DNA of 64,000 bases, taken from contig NZ_AP025739.1 of NCBI RefSeq assembly GCF_003574315.2, forward strand, positions 620,001-684,000, in the 5' to 3' direction. This DNA is from Capsulimonas corticalis (GTDB lineage Bacteria > Armatimonadota > Armatimonadia > Armatimonadales > Capsulimonadaceae). Positions 1 to 7,711 of this stretch are shown here, piece after piece. A program made the translations under genes and the position numbers. How positions within the stretch are numbered: the first letter of the stretch is position 1; every line of letters begins with the position of its first letter. The notes under the pieces were generated by a model. The model saw only the letters and a program-made list of their open reading frames with translations. It was not told the origin of the DNA and did no database searches.

Positions 1-826
1 CACGGCGAACCAAGTGATCTTTAAGTTCCTGAACGCGCGCCGTCACCGTCTCAAAGTCCGAATTCTGGCCGCACTGCAAAATCACGCGGCACTGAGTCAG
101 TAATTCCGGCATCGCTTCCAGTAAAGATAAGTTAAGCTTGCGCGCGCCCCGCGCCCCGCCCGTCACATACACCGTCGGCAGCGCGTCGTCCGCCGGATCG
201 AAGCCGCAAAACTCCCGCGCCCGGTCTCGGTCGCCGCCAAAGATCACCTTGCGCACCGGATTCCCCGTGACAAAGGCGCGGGGCCGAATGCGCGGCGGCA
301 GCTCCTCCAGAGCGCCCTCAAAGCTCAGCGCGATCCGCGCCGCGAAGCGCGCGTTGATCTGGTTCGCCAGCCCCACCTGCACCGTCTGCTCGTGCGTGAG
401 CACCGGCGCGCGCAGCGACCATCCGGCGATCACCGGCGGCACGCTCACATACCCGCCCGTCGCGAAGACCACATCGGGACGAAACTTTCGCACTTCGCCC
501 AGCGCCTGCCCGACGCCCACCGGAATCCGAAACAGATCCATCAGGTTCTGAAGCGACAGCATCTTGTACCAGCGCGACGCGCGGCGCAGCTTGCCGCTCT
601 GGACGCCCGCGAAGGGCACGCCTGCGCTCGCCGCCAGCCCCTTCTCCACGCCGCCCTCACTGCCCACGTACAAAAAGGTCGGAGTCCAATCGGCGCTCTC
701 GGATTGCTCCCGAATCGTCTGGATCACCGCGAGCGCCGGGGCGACATGGCCGCCGGTCCCGCCGCCCGTCACCAAAATGCGCAGCTCGCGCTTGCCCGTG
801 TCCTGAGCCTTGCTTTGTTTCGTCAT
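1..826 (-). CDS. murG: MurG, UDP-GlcNAc:lipid I GlcNAc transferase (3' end outside window)
   Basis: MurG transfers GlcNAc from UDP-GlcNAc to lipid I at the cytoplasmic face of the membrane, making lipid II. About 275 residues are visible and the C-terminus lies beyond base 1. The N-terminal GT28 domain shows the loop TGGGTGGHVAPALA near residue 20 and FATGGYVSVP near residue 120. The start is ATG at 826, which overlaps the ftsW stop as ATGA, so the two genes are translationally coupled. Two usually conserved stretches are unusual: THEQTVQVG replaces the common HEQN-type motif, and TGGARGARKLN replaces GGSQGA. The gene still reads as MurG by order and overall similarity. It is the last visible gene of the dcw cluster; murC and ftsZ would be further left, outside the window. 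Confidence 0.93.
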   Translation of the reverse strand, partial: MTKQSKAQDTGKRELRILVTGGGTGGHVAPALAVIQTIREQSESADWTPTFLYVGSEGGVEKGLAASAGVPFAGVQSGKLRRASRWYKMLSLQNLMDLFRIPVGVGQALGEVRKFRPDVVFATGGYVSVPPVIAGWSLRAPVLTHEQTVQVGLANQINARFAARIALSFEGALEELPPRIRPRAFVTGNPVRKVIFGGDRDRAREFCGFDPADDALPTVYVTGGARGARKLNLSLLEAMPELLTQCRVILQCGQNSDFETVTARVQELKDHLVRR

Positions 827-2187
827 TCGTCGCGATCGACCGTCAGGTGACGCTTCTTTGCGCGGTCCACCCGGCGCGGCGCGGGGCCGGTACGCGGGCG
901 ACGCCGGTCGATCTCCGCGCCGCGCGTCAGGCGCGACGCCTCGCGGCTGTACGCGGTCAGCGTGTCGGGCGTCACGCGCGGCGCATAGGGCGCGCGGTCC
1001 CAGCGGCGCTCAAAGGCTTCCTCGCCCGGCGACACGGCGCGCTCCTCGGGCTTGCCGCGCCCTTCCGGATACTTCGAGATATTGAGCAGGATCCCGATGC
1101 CGATCATATTGAGCACCAGCGACGATCCGCCGTAAGAGATAAACGGCAGCGGCACGCCGGTGTTCGGAATGGACGACGTCGCGACGGCGATATTGATCAC
1201 CGATTGCAGGCACACCAGCGTCGTCAGGCCCACCGCAAGCAGCGCGCCGAACGGGTCTTTGGTTCCATGCGCGATCGAATAACCGCGCGCGGCGAGCAGG
1301 GTGAAGACGATCAGCAGGGCCATCGTCCCGATCATCCCCCACTCCTCCGCGATCACCGCGAAGATAAAGTCCGTCGGCGCCATCGGCAGGAAGAACTTCT
1401 CACGCCCCTCGCCCAGCCCGACGCCCGCCAGACCGCCGGAGCCGAGCGCGAGCAGCGCGTGCCAGACTTGATAGCCATTGTTGAACTGATCGGCCTTGGG
1501 ATTGAGAAAGGCCGTCATCCGGTCCATGCGATACTGCTTGCTGAAGACGTAACCTGTGACGATCACGCCGACCACGCCGAGCACGCCGCCCATATACTTG
1601 GGGCGCGCGCCGGCGACAAAGAGCATCACCAGTCCTGTTCCGCACAGCACGATCGCCGTGCCCAGGTCCGGCTCCTTGGCGATCAGCCCGCAGACCACCG
1701 CCATCACGATCAGCGGCGGCAGCACGCCCAGCTTGAAGTTGCGCATGATCTTGGGGCCGGCCGAGCAGATCTGCGCCAGATAGATCACCAGCGTCAGCTT
1801 CGCCAGCTCCGACGGCTGGAACTGAAACGGGCCGACGCCCAGCCAGCGCCGCGCGCCGTTGAGCGAGTGACCGATGTGCGGCACGAAGACCGCGATCAGC
1901 AGGATCACGGAGACGCAGACCGCCGGGAAGGCGTTGCGCCGCCAGCGCCAGAACGGGATGTACGCCGTCAGGACCATCGCCAGCGCGCCGATGCCGCCGA
2001 ACAGCGCCTGCCGCTTCACAAAGTAAAAGGCGTCGTTGTGGCGCGTTTCGATCGCCAGCGCATAAGAAGCGTCGAAGACCGTGACGATCCCCATGCCGAT
2101 GAGCATCATCGTCACCAGCAGGAGCAGCACATCCATCCGCTGCTTGACCGGTCCGGCCGAGGCCGGTTTTGTCTTCGCGATATTCAT
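823..2187 (-). CDS. ftsW: FtsW, SEDS-family peptidoglycan polymerase of the divisome
   Basis: A 454-residue SEDS family protein, predicted to polymerise lipid II into septal glycan together with its class B PBP partner. There are about ten hydrophobic segments. The signatures RRWLGVGPFQFQPSELAKL and NTGVPLPFISYGGSSL are typical of the FtsW/RodA/SpoVE family. A hydrophilic, Arg-rich C-terminal tail of about 75 residues follows the last membrane segment and is longer than in many homologues. The FtsW call over RodA rests on position between murD and murG and on the ftsI-like gene in the same cluster. Both ends overlap neighbours by 4 bp (ATGA), which implies coupled translation. Confidence 0.93.
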   Translation of the reverse strand: MNIAKTKPASAGPVKQRMDVLLLLVTMMLIGMGIVTVFDASYALAIETRHNDAFYFVKRQALFGGIGALAMVLTAYIPFWRWRRNAFPAVCVSVILLIAVFVPHIGHSLNGARRWLGVGPFQFQPSELAKLTLVIYLAQICSAGPKIMRNFKLGVLPPLIVMAVVCGLIAKEPDLGTAIVLCGTGLVMLFVAGARPKYMGGVLGVVGVIVTGYVFSKQYRMDRMTAFLNPKADQFNNGYQVWHALLALGSGGLAGVGLGEGREKFFLPMAPTDFIFAVIAEEWGMIGTMALLIVFTLLAARGYSIAHGTKDPFGALLAVGLTTLVCLQSVINIAVATSSIPNTGVPLPFISYGGSSLVLNMIGIGILLNISKYPEGRGKPEERAVSPGEEAFERRWDRAPYAPRVTPDTLTAYSREASRLTRGAEIDRRRPRTGPAPRRVDRAKKRHLTVDRDE

Positions 2188-3518
2188 AACGCCACGCGCT
2201 CCAGCCGCCGCACGGCTTCCTTGAACTGGTCGCCCCGGTCCTCAAAATCTTTAAACATATCGAATGACGCGCACGCCGGCGCGAGGACGACCACGTCCCC
2301 CGGCCGCGCCAAATCCCGCGCCTGCTCCGTCGCCGCCTGCAAGCTTTCCGCGCGATGCGTCGCCGTATATCCGCCCGCCCGTAACGCTTCATCGATCTGC
2401 GGCGCGGACCGCCCGATCAGCACCACCGACCGCACATCGCCGTCCCGCACCGCCCGCGCGATCGTACTCAGATCGCCGCCCTTGAACACGCCGCCCATCA
2501 CCACCACGGCGGGCTGCTCGATCGCCTCCAGCGAGCGCACAAAGGCGTCGGCGTTGGTGCACATCGAGTTGTTGATATAGCGCACGCCATCGATCTCCGC
2601 GACCGGCTCCAGGCGATGCACGACGCCCCGGAACTCGGCCGCCGCCCTCTGGATCGCCTCCGGCGGAACGCCGAACGCGCGCGCCATCAGCGCCGCCGCC
2701 AAAACGTTTTCCTGATTGTGAGTCCCGATCAATTTTAACCCGGAAACCTGTACAAATTCCGAAAGCCGCTCGGATATATTTTTATGGCTGAACGCTTCGA
2801 CCTTCGCGGCGACTTTTCCCAGCCGCGCATCTCCCAAAAGCGCCTCATTTATGACCGCCGTATCGCTCGGTCCCTGGTTTTCAAAGATGCGCCACTTCGC
2901 CGCCGCGTACTCCTCGGGCGTCTGCCGATCGCCATGATCGGGCGTGATATTGAGCAGGGCCGCCACGCGCGGCCGGAACTCCTCAATCCATTCCAGCTGG
3001 AACGAGGAAATCTCCGCGACGATCACATCTTCCGGCGCCGCCTCAAACGCGGCTTTGATCAGCGGCAGCGCGATCTCCCCGGCGGCGATATTTCCCGCGA
3101 CAAACGTCTTCAGCCCCGCCGCCCGGGTCATTTCGCCCAGCAGCGCCGTGGTCGTCGTCTTGCCGTTGGTCCCCGTAATCGCCATCATCGGCGCGCGCGC
3201 CACACGGTACGCCGCCTCAATCTCGCTCCACACCGGCACGCCCGCGCGCACCGCGTCCTGCAGCACAGCCGCATCGCGCCGCACCCCCGGGCTGGTGATC
3301 AAACAATCCAGCTCGGCATAGTCCACAGCGGCGCCGCCCACACGCGGCTCAATCCCCAGCGCCCGCGCCGCCGCGACCGCCCCGGCGATCTCCGCCTCCG
3401 GCTTGCTGTCGTAAAGGCGCACCGTCGCGCCCAGCGCCGTCAGCACCTCCGCGCACGCCATCCCGCTGCGCGCGAGGCCAAGAACGGCGATTGTTTTATT
3501 GGCGAACTCTTCTTGCAT
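2184..3518 (-). CDS. murD: MurD, UDP-MurNAc-L-alanine:D-glutamate ligase
   Basis: MurD adds D-glutamate to UDP-MurNAc-L-Ala in the cytoplasm using ATP. The 444-residue protein has an N-terminal Rossmann-like nucleotide-sugar domain beginning TIAVLGLARSGMA, the ATP loop GTNGKTTTTALLG in the Mur ligase central domain, and YINNSMCTNADAF leading into the C-terminal domain. The reading frame stays open upstream to 3653, but that extra peptide is a translation of the GC-rich repeat at 3570-3644. I therefore place the start at the ATG at 3518, directly before the conserved N-terminus. The stop overlaps the ftsW start by 4 bp. The 166-nt gap to mraY is the largest break in the cluster. Confidence 0.93.
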   Translation of the reverse strand: MQEEFANKTIAVLGLARSGMACAEVLTALGATVRLYDSKPEAEIAGAVAAARALGIEPRVGGAAVDYAELDCLITSPGVRRDAAVLQDAVRAGVPVWSEIEAAYRVARAPMMAITGTNGKTTTTALLGEMTRAAGLKTFVAGNIAAGEIALPLIKAAFEAAPEDVIVAEISSFQLEWIEEFRPRVAALLNITPDHGDRQTPEEYAAAKWRIFENQGPSDTAVINEALLGDARLGKVAAKVEAFSHKNISERLSEFVQVSGLKLIGTHNQENVLAAALMARAFGVPPEAIQRAAAEFRGVVHRLEPVAEIDGVRYINNSMCTNADAFVRSLEAIEQPAVVVMGGVFKGGDLSTIARAVRDGDVRSVVLIGRSAPQIDEALRAGGYTATHRAESLQAATEQARDLARPGDVVVLAPACASFDMFKDFEDRGDQFKEAVRRLERVAL

Positions 3519-3569
3519 AGTGTCTATCTTGCCTGGCAAAATCCCAGCGGCGCTTCGGGCGCTTCCATA

Positions 3570-3644
3570 CAAACCCACCCCCGGCCTTCGGCCGCCCCTC
3601 CCGCCCGAGGGAGGGGTCGCGCGAAGCGCGGGGGTGGGTTTGCC
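3570..3644. repeat. GC-rich palindromic repeat, short form (copy A)
   Basis: A palindromic element lies in the mraY-murD gap. Its outer ends are CAAACCCACC and GGTGGGTTTG, and inside are the small hairpins GGCCTTCGGCC and CGCGAAGCGCG. It is the same family as the copies around the arabinose genes (45.1-54.0 kb) but lacks their 50-nt core. It is transcribed with the dcw genes, so it could form a strong mRNA hairpin between mraY and murD. Confidence 0.85.
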
Positions 3645-3684
3645 AGGGAGCACGCAAAACGCCGGGTGAGGGCCATCCTCACCC

Positions 3685-4722
3685 TCAAATAATCCACGTC
3701 ACAAACCGCCGAGCGAGCAGCAAGCCCACGGCGAGCGCCAGCACCCCCACGATCCAGAAACGGGCGACGACGACTGTCTCCGGCCACTGCATCTCCTCGA
3801 AGTGATGATGGATCGGGGTCCGGCGAAACACGCGGCGACCGATCGCCTTGCCGCCCGTCAGCCGCACGACACCCACCTGGATAATCACGCTGAACAGTTC
3901 CAAGAGGAAGACAAGGCTAAAGATCAGCAGCAGGATCTCTTGTTTGCCGATGATCGCCATGGCCGCGAGCGATGCGCCGATCGCCAGCGAGCCGGTGTCG
4001 CCCATGAAGACTTTGGCGGGATGCGCGTTGAACCAGAGAAACCCGAGGCATCCGCCGGCGAGCGCGTAGCCGAACCACGGAAGCTGCTCGAAGCCGGGAG
4101 CCAGCGTGTAGACCGTCCAGGAGACGCCGAGCGCCGCAAAGATCGTCAGGCCGCCGAGCAGACCGTCCAGGCCGTCCGTCAGATTGGTGGCGTTGGACAG
4201 GCCCATGATGAACAGCATCGCGATCACATAATACGCGATTCCGAGATCGACCAGATGCCCCGGCCAAATTGCGACCTGCGTGGTAAAGCCAGGCAGCGCC
4301 GTTTCGTACAGCCAGAAGACGAAGCCACCGGCGATTACGAACTGCCAGAGCAGCTTATGGCGGGCTTTGAGGCCCAGCGATTTGCCGCGCTTAATGCTGA
4401 GGTAATCGTCGAGGAAGCCGATGGCGGAGTGACCGATGAACACAAGCGTGACGGCCAGCAGTTCGGATCCCAGCGGGTGCGGGGGATGCCCAAGCAGCAG
4501 CGAAACGACCAGGGACACGAGGACCCCGATCACGATCATGACGCCGCCCATCGTGGGCGTCCCCTGCTTCTTCGCATGCGAACTTGGCGCGTCCGTATTG
4601 ATGTTCTGGCCGAACTTTAACTTGTGCAGCCACGCGATCACACGCGGGCCGGTCGCTAGCACGACGAAGAAGGCGACGAGCAGCGCGATCAAATTTTGCG
4701 CGGACAGTGGAGAGTTAGCCAT
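3685..4722 (-). CDS. mraY: MraY, phospho-MurNAc-pentapeptide translocase
   Basis: MraY is the integral membrane enzyme that moves phospho-MurNAc-pentapeptide onto undecaprenyl phosphate, forming lipid I. The 345-residue protein has about ten transmembrane segments. Family landmarks are all visible: the Asp pair in GFLDDYLSIKRG, NATNLTDGLDGLLGG, the catalytic-loop MGDTGSLAIG, and the histidine-rich RTPIHHHFEE near the C-terminus. The start ATG overlaps the end of murF by 8 bp. The reading frame ends 41 bp before the palindromic repeat in the murD leader. Confidence 0.96.
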   Translation of the reverse strand: MANSPLSAQNLIALLVAFFVVLATGPRVIAWLHKLKFGQNINTDAPSSHAKKQGTPTMGGVMIVIGVLVSLVVSLLLGHPPHPLGSELLAVTLVFIGHSAIGFLDDYLSIKRGKSLGLKARHKLLWQFVIAGGFVFWLYETALPGFTTQVAIWPGHLVDLGIAYYVIAMLFIMGLSNATNLTDGLDGLLGGLTIFAALGVSWTVYTLAPGFEQLPWFGYALAGGCLGFLWFNAHPAKVFMGDTGSLAIGASLAAMAIIGKQEILLLIFSLVFLLELFSVIIQVGVVRLTGGKAIGRRVFRRTPIHHHFEEMQWPETVVVARFWIVGVLALAVGLLLARRFVTWII

Positions 4723-6109
4723 GGTCCACCGTCGTTTCCGCCATCGGCTTCGTTTCCAAATTCTGCTCTAAGTTCTGAATCGCAGACGCGATCTTTTCCA
4801 TCGCCATCGCGCGCGATCCCTTCACGAGCGCGACATCGCCGGCGCGCCACTCAAAATCTTTTGCCGCGAACGCGGCGGCTTCCGCGCTGTCCGCGAAGCG
4901 CCGAGCCGCGCCCGCGATATCCGCCGCAAGCTCCCCGACCGTGTAGAGCGCATCGACGCCGCCCAGCTCCGCGATCGCTTCGCCCAGTCCAATGTGGGCC
5001 GCGCGGGACACGTCGCCCAGTTCCTTCATATCGCCCAGAAACGCGATCTTGCGGCCGGAGCCGTGCGAGGTCAGCGTCTCCAGCGCGCTGCGCACCGACG
5101 CCGGCGCGGCGTTATAGCTATCGTTGAGCACCGTGACGCCGCGTGACGCCAGCATGACGACTTCCATCCGCATCGGCGGCGGCGCGTAATTTCTTAAAGC
5201 CGCCGCGACGTCATCGGGAGCGATTCCCAGCGTCACAGCGACGGCGTAGGCGGCGAGCGCATTGCCGATATCATGGCGCGACGGGCTCGGGACCGTCACG
5301 GGTGTGACGCCGACCGTGACACGCCATGTTCCATTTTCAAAAAGCGGATCGCGGCCTTGAATATCCGCGCCGTCTTCCAATCCGTAGCTCACCACGCGCG
5401 CCTTGGTCTTCGCTTTCAAATGGCCGAAGAACGCGTCGTCGTGGTTCAAAACGAGAAAGCCGCCCTCGGGGACATAATCCGCGAGTTCGCCCTTGGCGTC
5501 GGCGATCGCTTCTCGCGAACCGAGAAGTTCGCGATGGTTGTCGGCGATCACGGTGATCAATCCCGCCGTCGGGTTCGCGATCCGGCAAAGGTAGTCGATC
5601 TGGCCGACGCCGCGCATTCCCATCTCCACAATGGCCGCCCGATGCTCGGGCGTCAATTGCAGCAATGCTTTCGGAACGCCGGTCTCGTTGTTCTGGCTGG
5701 CGGGCGTCTTCAGGACCAGCCCCAGCGGCGCGAGCGCGGCGAACAGCATCTCTTTGGTGGTCGTCTTGCCGACGCTGCCGGTAACGGCGATCACAGGAAT
5801 AGCGAAACGATCGCGCCAGAGACGAGCTATTCTTCCATAAGCGATCTCGGTATCTTCCACAATAATCTGCGGCAGCCGGCTATTCTCGATGGGGTGGGAA
5901 ACGATCAGCGCGGCCGCGCCGAGCTCTTCCGCGCGCGCGGCGTGCGCGTGGCCGTCGGCCTTTTCGCTGACCAGCGCCACGAAAAGGTCGCCCGGCTGCA
6001 AAGTGCGCGTGTCGGTCGAAACTCCGGAAAACGTCCGTGTTCCCTCGGCTTCATGAAGCGTCGCGCGAGGCGTCAGCGCCCCCGCAACCTCCGCGAACGT
6101 CAGCTGCAT
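4715..6109 (-). CDS. murF: MurF, UDP-MurNAc-tripeptide:D-Ala-D-Ala ligase
   Basis: MurF joins D-Ala-D-Ala to the UDP-MurNAc-tripeptide, completing the cytoplasmic pentapeptide precursor. The 464-residue protein carries the N-terminal Mur ligase domain (GVSTDTRTLQPGDLFVAL), the ATP loop TGSVGKTTTKEM and the C-terminal NDSYNAAPASVRSALE segment that distinguishes MurF. It overlaps murE by 10 bp and mraY by 8 bp, consistent with one polycistronic message. Confidence 0.95.
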   Translation of the reverse strand: MQLTFAEVAGALTPRATLHEAEGTRTFSGVSTDTRTLQPGDLFVALVSEKADGHAHAARAEELGAAALIVSHPIENSRLPQIIVEDTEIAYGRIARLWRDRFAIPVIAVTGSVGKTTTKEMLFAALAPLGLVLKTPASQNNETGVPKALLQLTPEHRAAIVEMGMRGVGQIDYLCRIANPTAGLITVIADNHRELLGSREAIADAKGELADYVPEGGFLVLNHDDAFFGHLKAKTKARVVSYGLEDGADIQGRDPLFENGTWRVTVGVTPVTVPSPSRHDIGNALAAYAVAVTLGIAPDDVAAALRNYAPPPMRMEVVMLASRGVTVLNDSYNAAPASVRSALETLTSHGSGRKIAFLGDMKELGDVSRAAHIGLGEAIAELGGVDALYTVGELAADIAGAARRFADSAEAAAFAAKDFEWRAGDVALVKGSRAMAMEKIASAIQNLEQNLETKPMAETTVDHG

Positions 6110-7632
6110 TGCTCAAGAACCTCACGCGCCACCTGGCGGTCGTCGAACGGAATCTTATGGTGCGCGAACTGCTGCCCGGATTCGTGCCCCTTGCCGGCGA
6201 TCACTACCAGATCGCCGGGCTGCGCGATTTCGCACAGCGCCTGCTTGATCGCCAGCCGCCGATCCACCTGAGCGAACACACACGCGCCGTCCACGCCGCT
6301 GGGGATCCCCTTGACGATCTCCTCAAGAATCGCGTCGGGATTCTCCGTGCGCGGGTTATCGCTAGTAACGATCGTGATGTCGGCCAGATCGAATGAAATC
6401 TTGCCCATGATCGGGCGCTTCTTGGGATCGCGGTCGCCGCCGCATCCGAAGACCGAGATCAAGCGGGCGGGTTTGAGCGCCCGCGCCGATTCCAGCACGC
6501 GCTGAAGCCCATCGGGGGTGTGCGCGTAATCCACGATAATATGGAATCCGCGATCTCCCGTCTCCACCGTCTCAAACCGGCCGGGAACGCCGCCGAGCGC
6601 CTCCAGACCGTTCTGGATCGCGACCGGCGGCACGCGCATCGCGATGGCCGCGCCCGCCGCCGCCAGGGCGTTCGCCACATTGAACAGGCCGCCCAAGCGC
6701 AAACTCACGGGAATGACGACCGTGCTTCCTACGGGAGGCTGATAGAGGATATCAAAGCGCGTTCCACCGGGGCTGACCTCATGGATTCGCGCGCGGATCG
6801 TCGCGGTGTCGTCCTCCATGGAATAGCGCAGCGCCGGCCGGCCGGCCGCTTCCAGCGCGGCGAGAATTCGCACGCCGTACTCATCGTCGCCGTTGACGAC
6901 GCCGGTGAAGACCTTCTCGGGAAAGGCGTCGGGATACTCGGTAAAGAGTCGCAGCTTCTGCTCGAAGTACGCCTCCATCGTGCCGTGCGTATTGAGATGG
7001 TCCTGGGTCAAGTTCGTAAAAACGCCGATATCGAACGCGCAGCCCGTGGTGCGCCCTTGCAGGGCGCCTTCGGAGGAGACCTCCATGACGACGCGGCGCA
7101 CGCCCTGCTCCAGCATCTCGGCGAACATCCGCTGCAAGTCCGCCGACTCCGGGGTCGTGCGCTCCAGCGGGACGGGCTTGCCGTTGATCATGCCGCCGAG
7201 CGTGCCGATCAGCCCTGTCCGGTCGCCAAGTATCCGAAAGATGCTCTCGATCATATGCGCCGTCGTCGTCTTACCGTTCGTGCCGGTGACGCCGATCAGC
7301 TGCAATTGCCGGGAAGGCTCATCGTAAAAATGGGACGCCAGCACGGGCAGCGCCGCTCGTGTGCTCGGGACCGCGATCACCGGAACGCCCTGATCGCCAT
7401 ACCACGCCGTGCGGTCGCTGTCGATCGCCAGCGCCGCCGCGCCGCGCCCGAGCGCCTCCGCGATAAAGTCATGCCCGTCGCTCTTCGCCCCGCTGAGGGC
7501 GATAAACAACGCGCCCGGAACGACCTGCCGGGAGTCGTAGGCGAGCGCCGCGATCTCCACATCCTCGCCGTATCGCTGGCTGTCCGGCAAAAGCGCGGCC
7601 AGCTCACTGAGTGTCTTTAATGTCATAGTCAT
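6100..7632 (-). CDS. murE: MurE, UDP-MurNAc-dipeptide:meso-DAP ligase
   Basis: MurE adds the third residue of the stem peptide. The 510-residue protein has the N-terminal domain motif DSRQVVPGALFIAL, the ATP loop GTNGKTTTAHMIES, and TSDNPRTENPDAIL in the C-terminal domain. The DNPR motif is the known signature of enzymes that add meso-diaminopimelate rather than lysine, so a DAP-type wall is expected. Two nearby ATGs (7632 and 7626) give almost the same protein. The best upstream AGGAAA lies about 15 nt away, so the ribosome site is weak. It follows a 79-nt gap holding a hairpin. Confidence 0.95.
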   Translation of the reverse strand: MTMTLKTLSELAALLPDSQRYGEDVEIAALAYDSRQVVPGALFIALSGAKSDGHDFIAEALGRGAAALAIDSDRTAWYGDQGVPVIAVPSTRAALPVLASHFYDEPSRQLQLIGVTGTNGKTTTAHMIESIFRILGDRTGLIGTLGGMINGKPVPLERTTPESADLQRMFAEMLEQGVRRVVMEVSSEGALQGRTTGCAFDIGVFTNLTQDHLNTHGTMEAYFEQKLRLFTEYPDAFPEKVFTGVVNGDDEYGVRILAALEAAGRPALRYSMEDDTATIRARIHEVSPGGTRFDILYQPPVGSTVVIPVSLRLGGLFNVANALAAAGAAIAMRVPPVAIQNGLEALGGVPGRFETVETGDRGFHIIVDYAHTPDGLQRVLESARALKPARLISVFGCGGDRDPKKRPIMGKISFDLADITIVTSDNPRTENPDAILEEIVKGIPSGVDGACVFAQVDRRLAIKQALCEIAQPGDLVVIAGKGHESGQQFAHHKIPFDDRQVAREVLEQCS

Positions 7633-7664
7633 TTACAAGCGAAAATTTCCTGCCGGATTTCGGA

Positions 7665-7689
7665 GTTCCCGGTTATGAAACCCGGGAAC
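7665..7689 (-). other. hairpin in the ftsI-murE intercistronic gap
   Basis: On the minus strand GTTCCCGG pairs with CCGGGAAC, with two more A-T pairs beyond a one-base bulge and a TCAT loop. No U-run follows, so it is not a clear terminator. It could be an RNA processing or stability site inside the dcw message. Confidence 0.45.
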
Positions 7690-7711
7690 CCTTAATTTAT
7701 ACCCGATAGCC

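Noticed and set aside
847-2580. Long plus-strand open frame opposite ftsW and murD
   Set aside because: It is Arg/His/Gln-rich with no family features, and it is the complement of clearly coding minus-strand genes; high GC produces such shadows.
3519-3653. N-terminal extension of MurD
   Set aside because: The extra peptide is only a translation of the palindromic repeat; the conserved MurD N-terminus starts at 3518.
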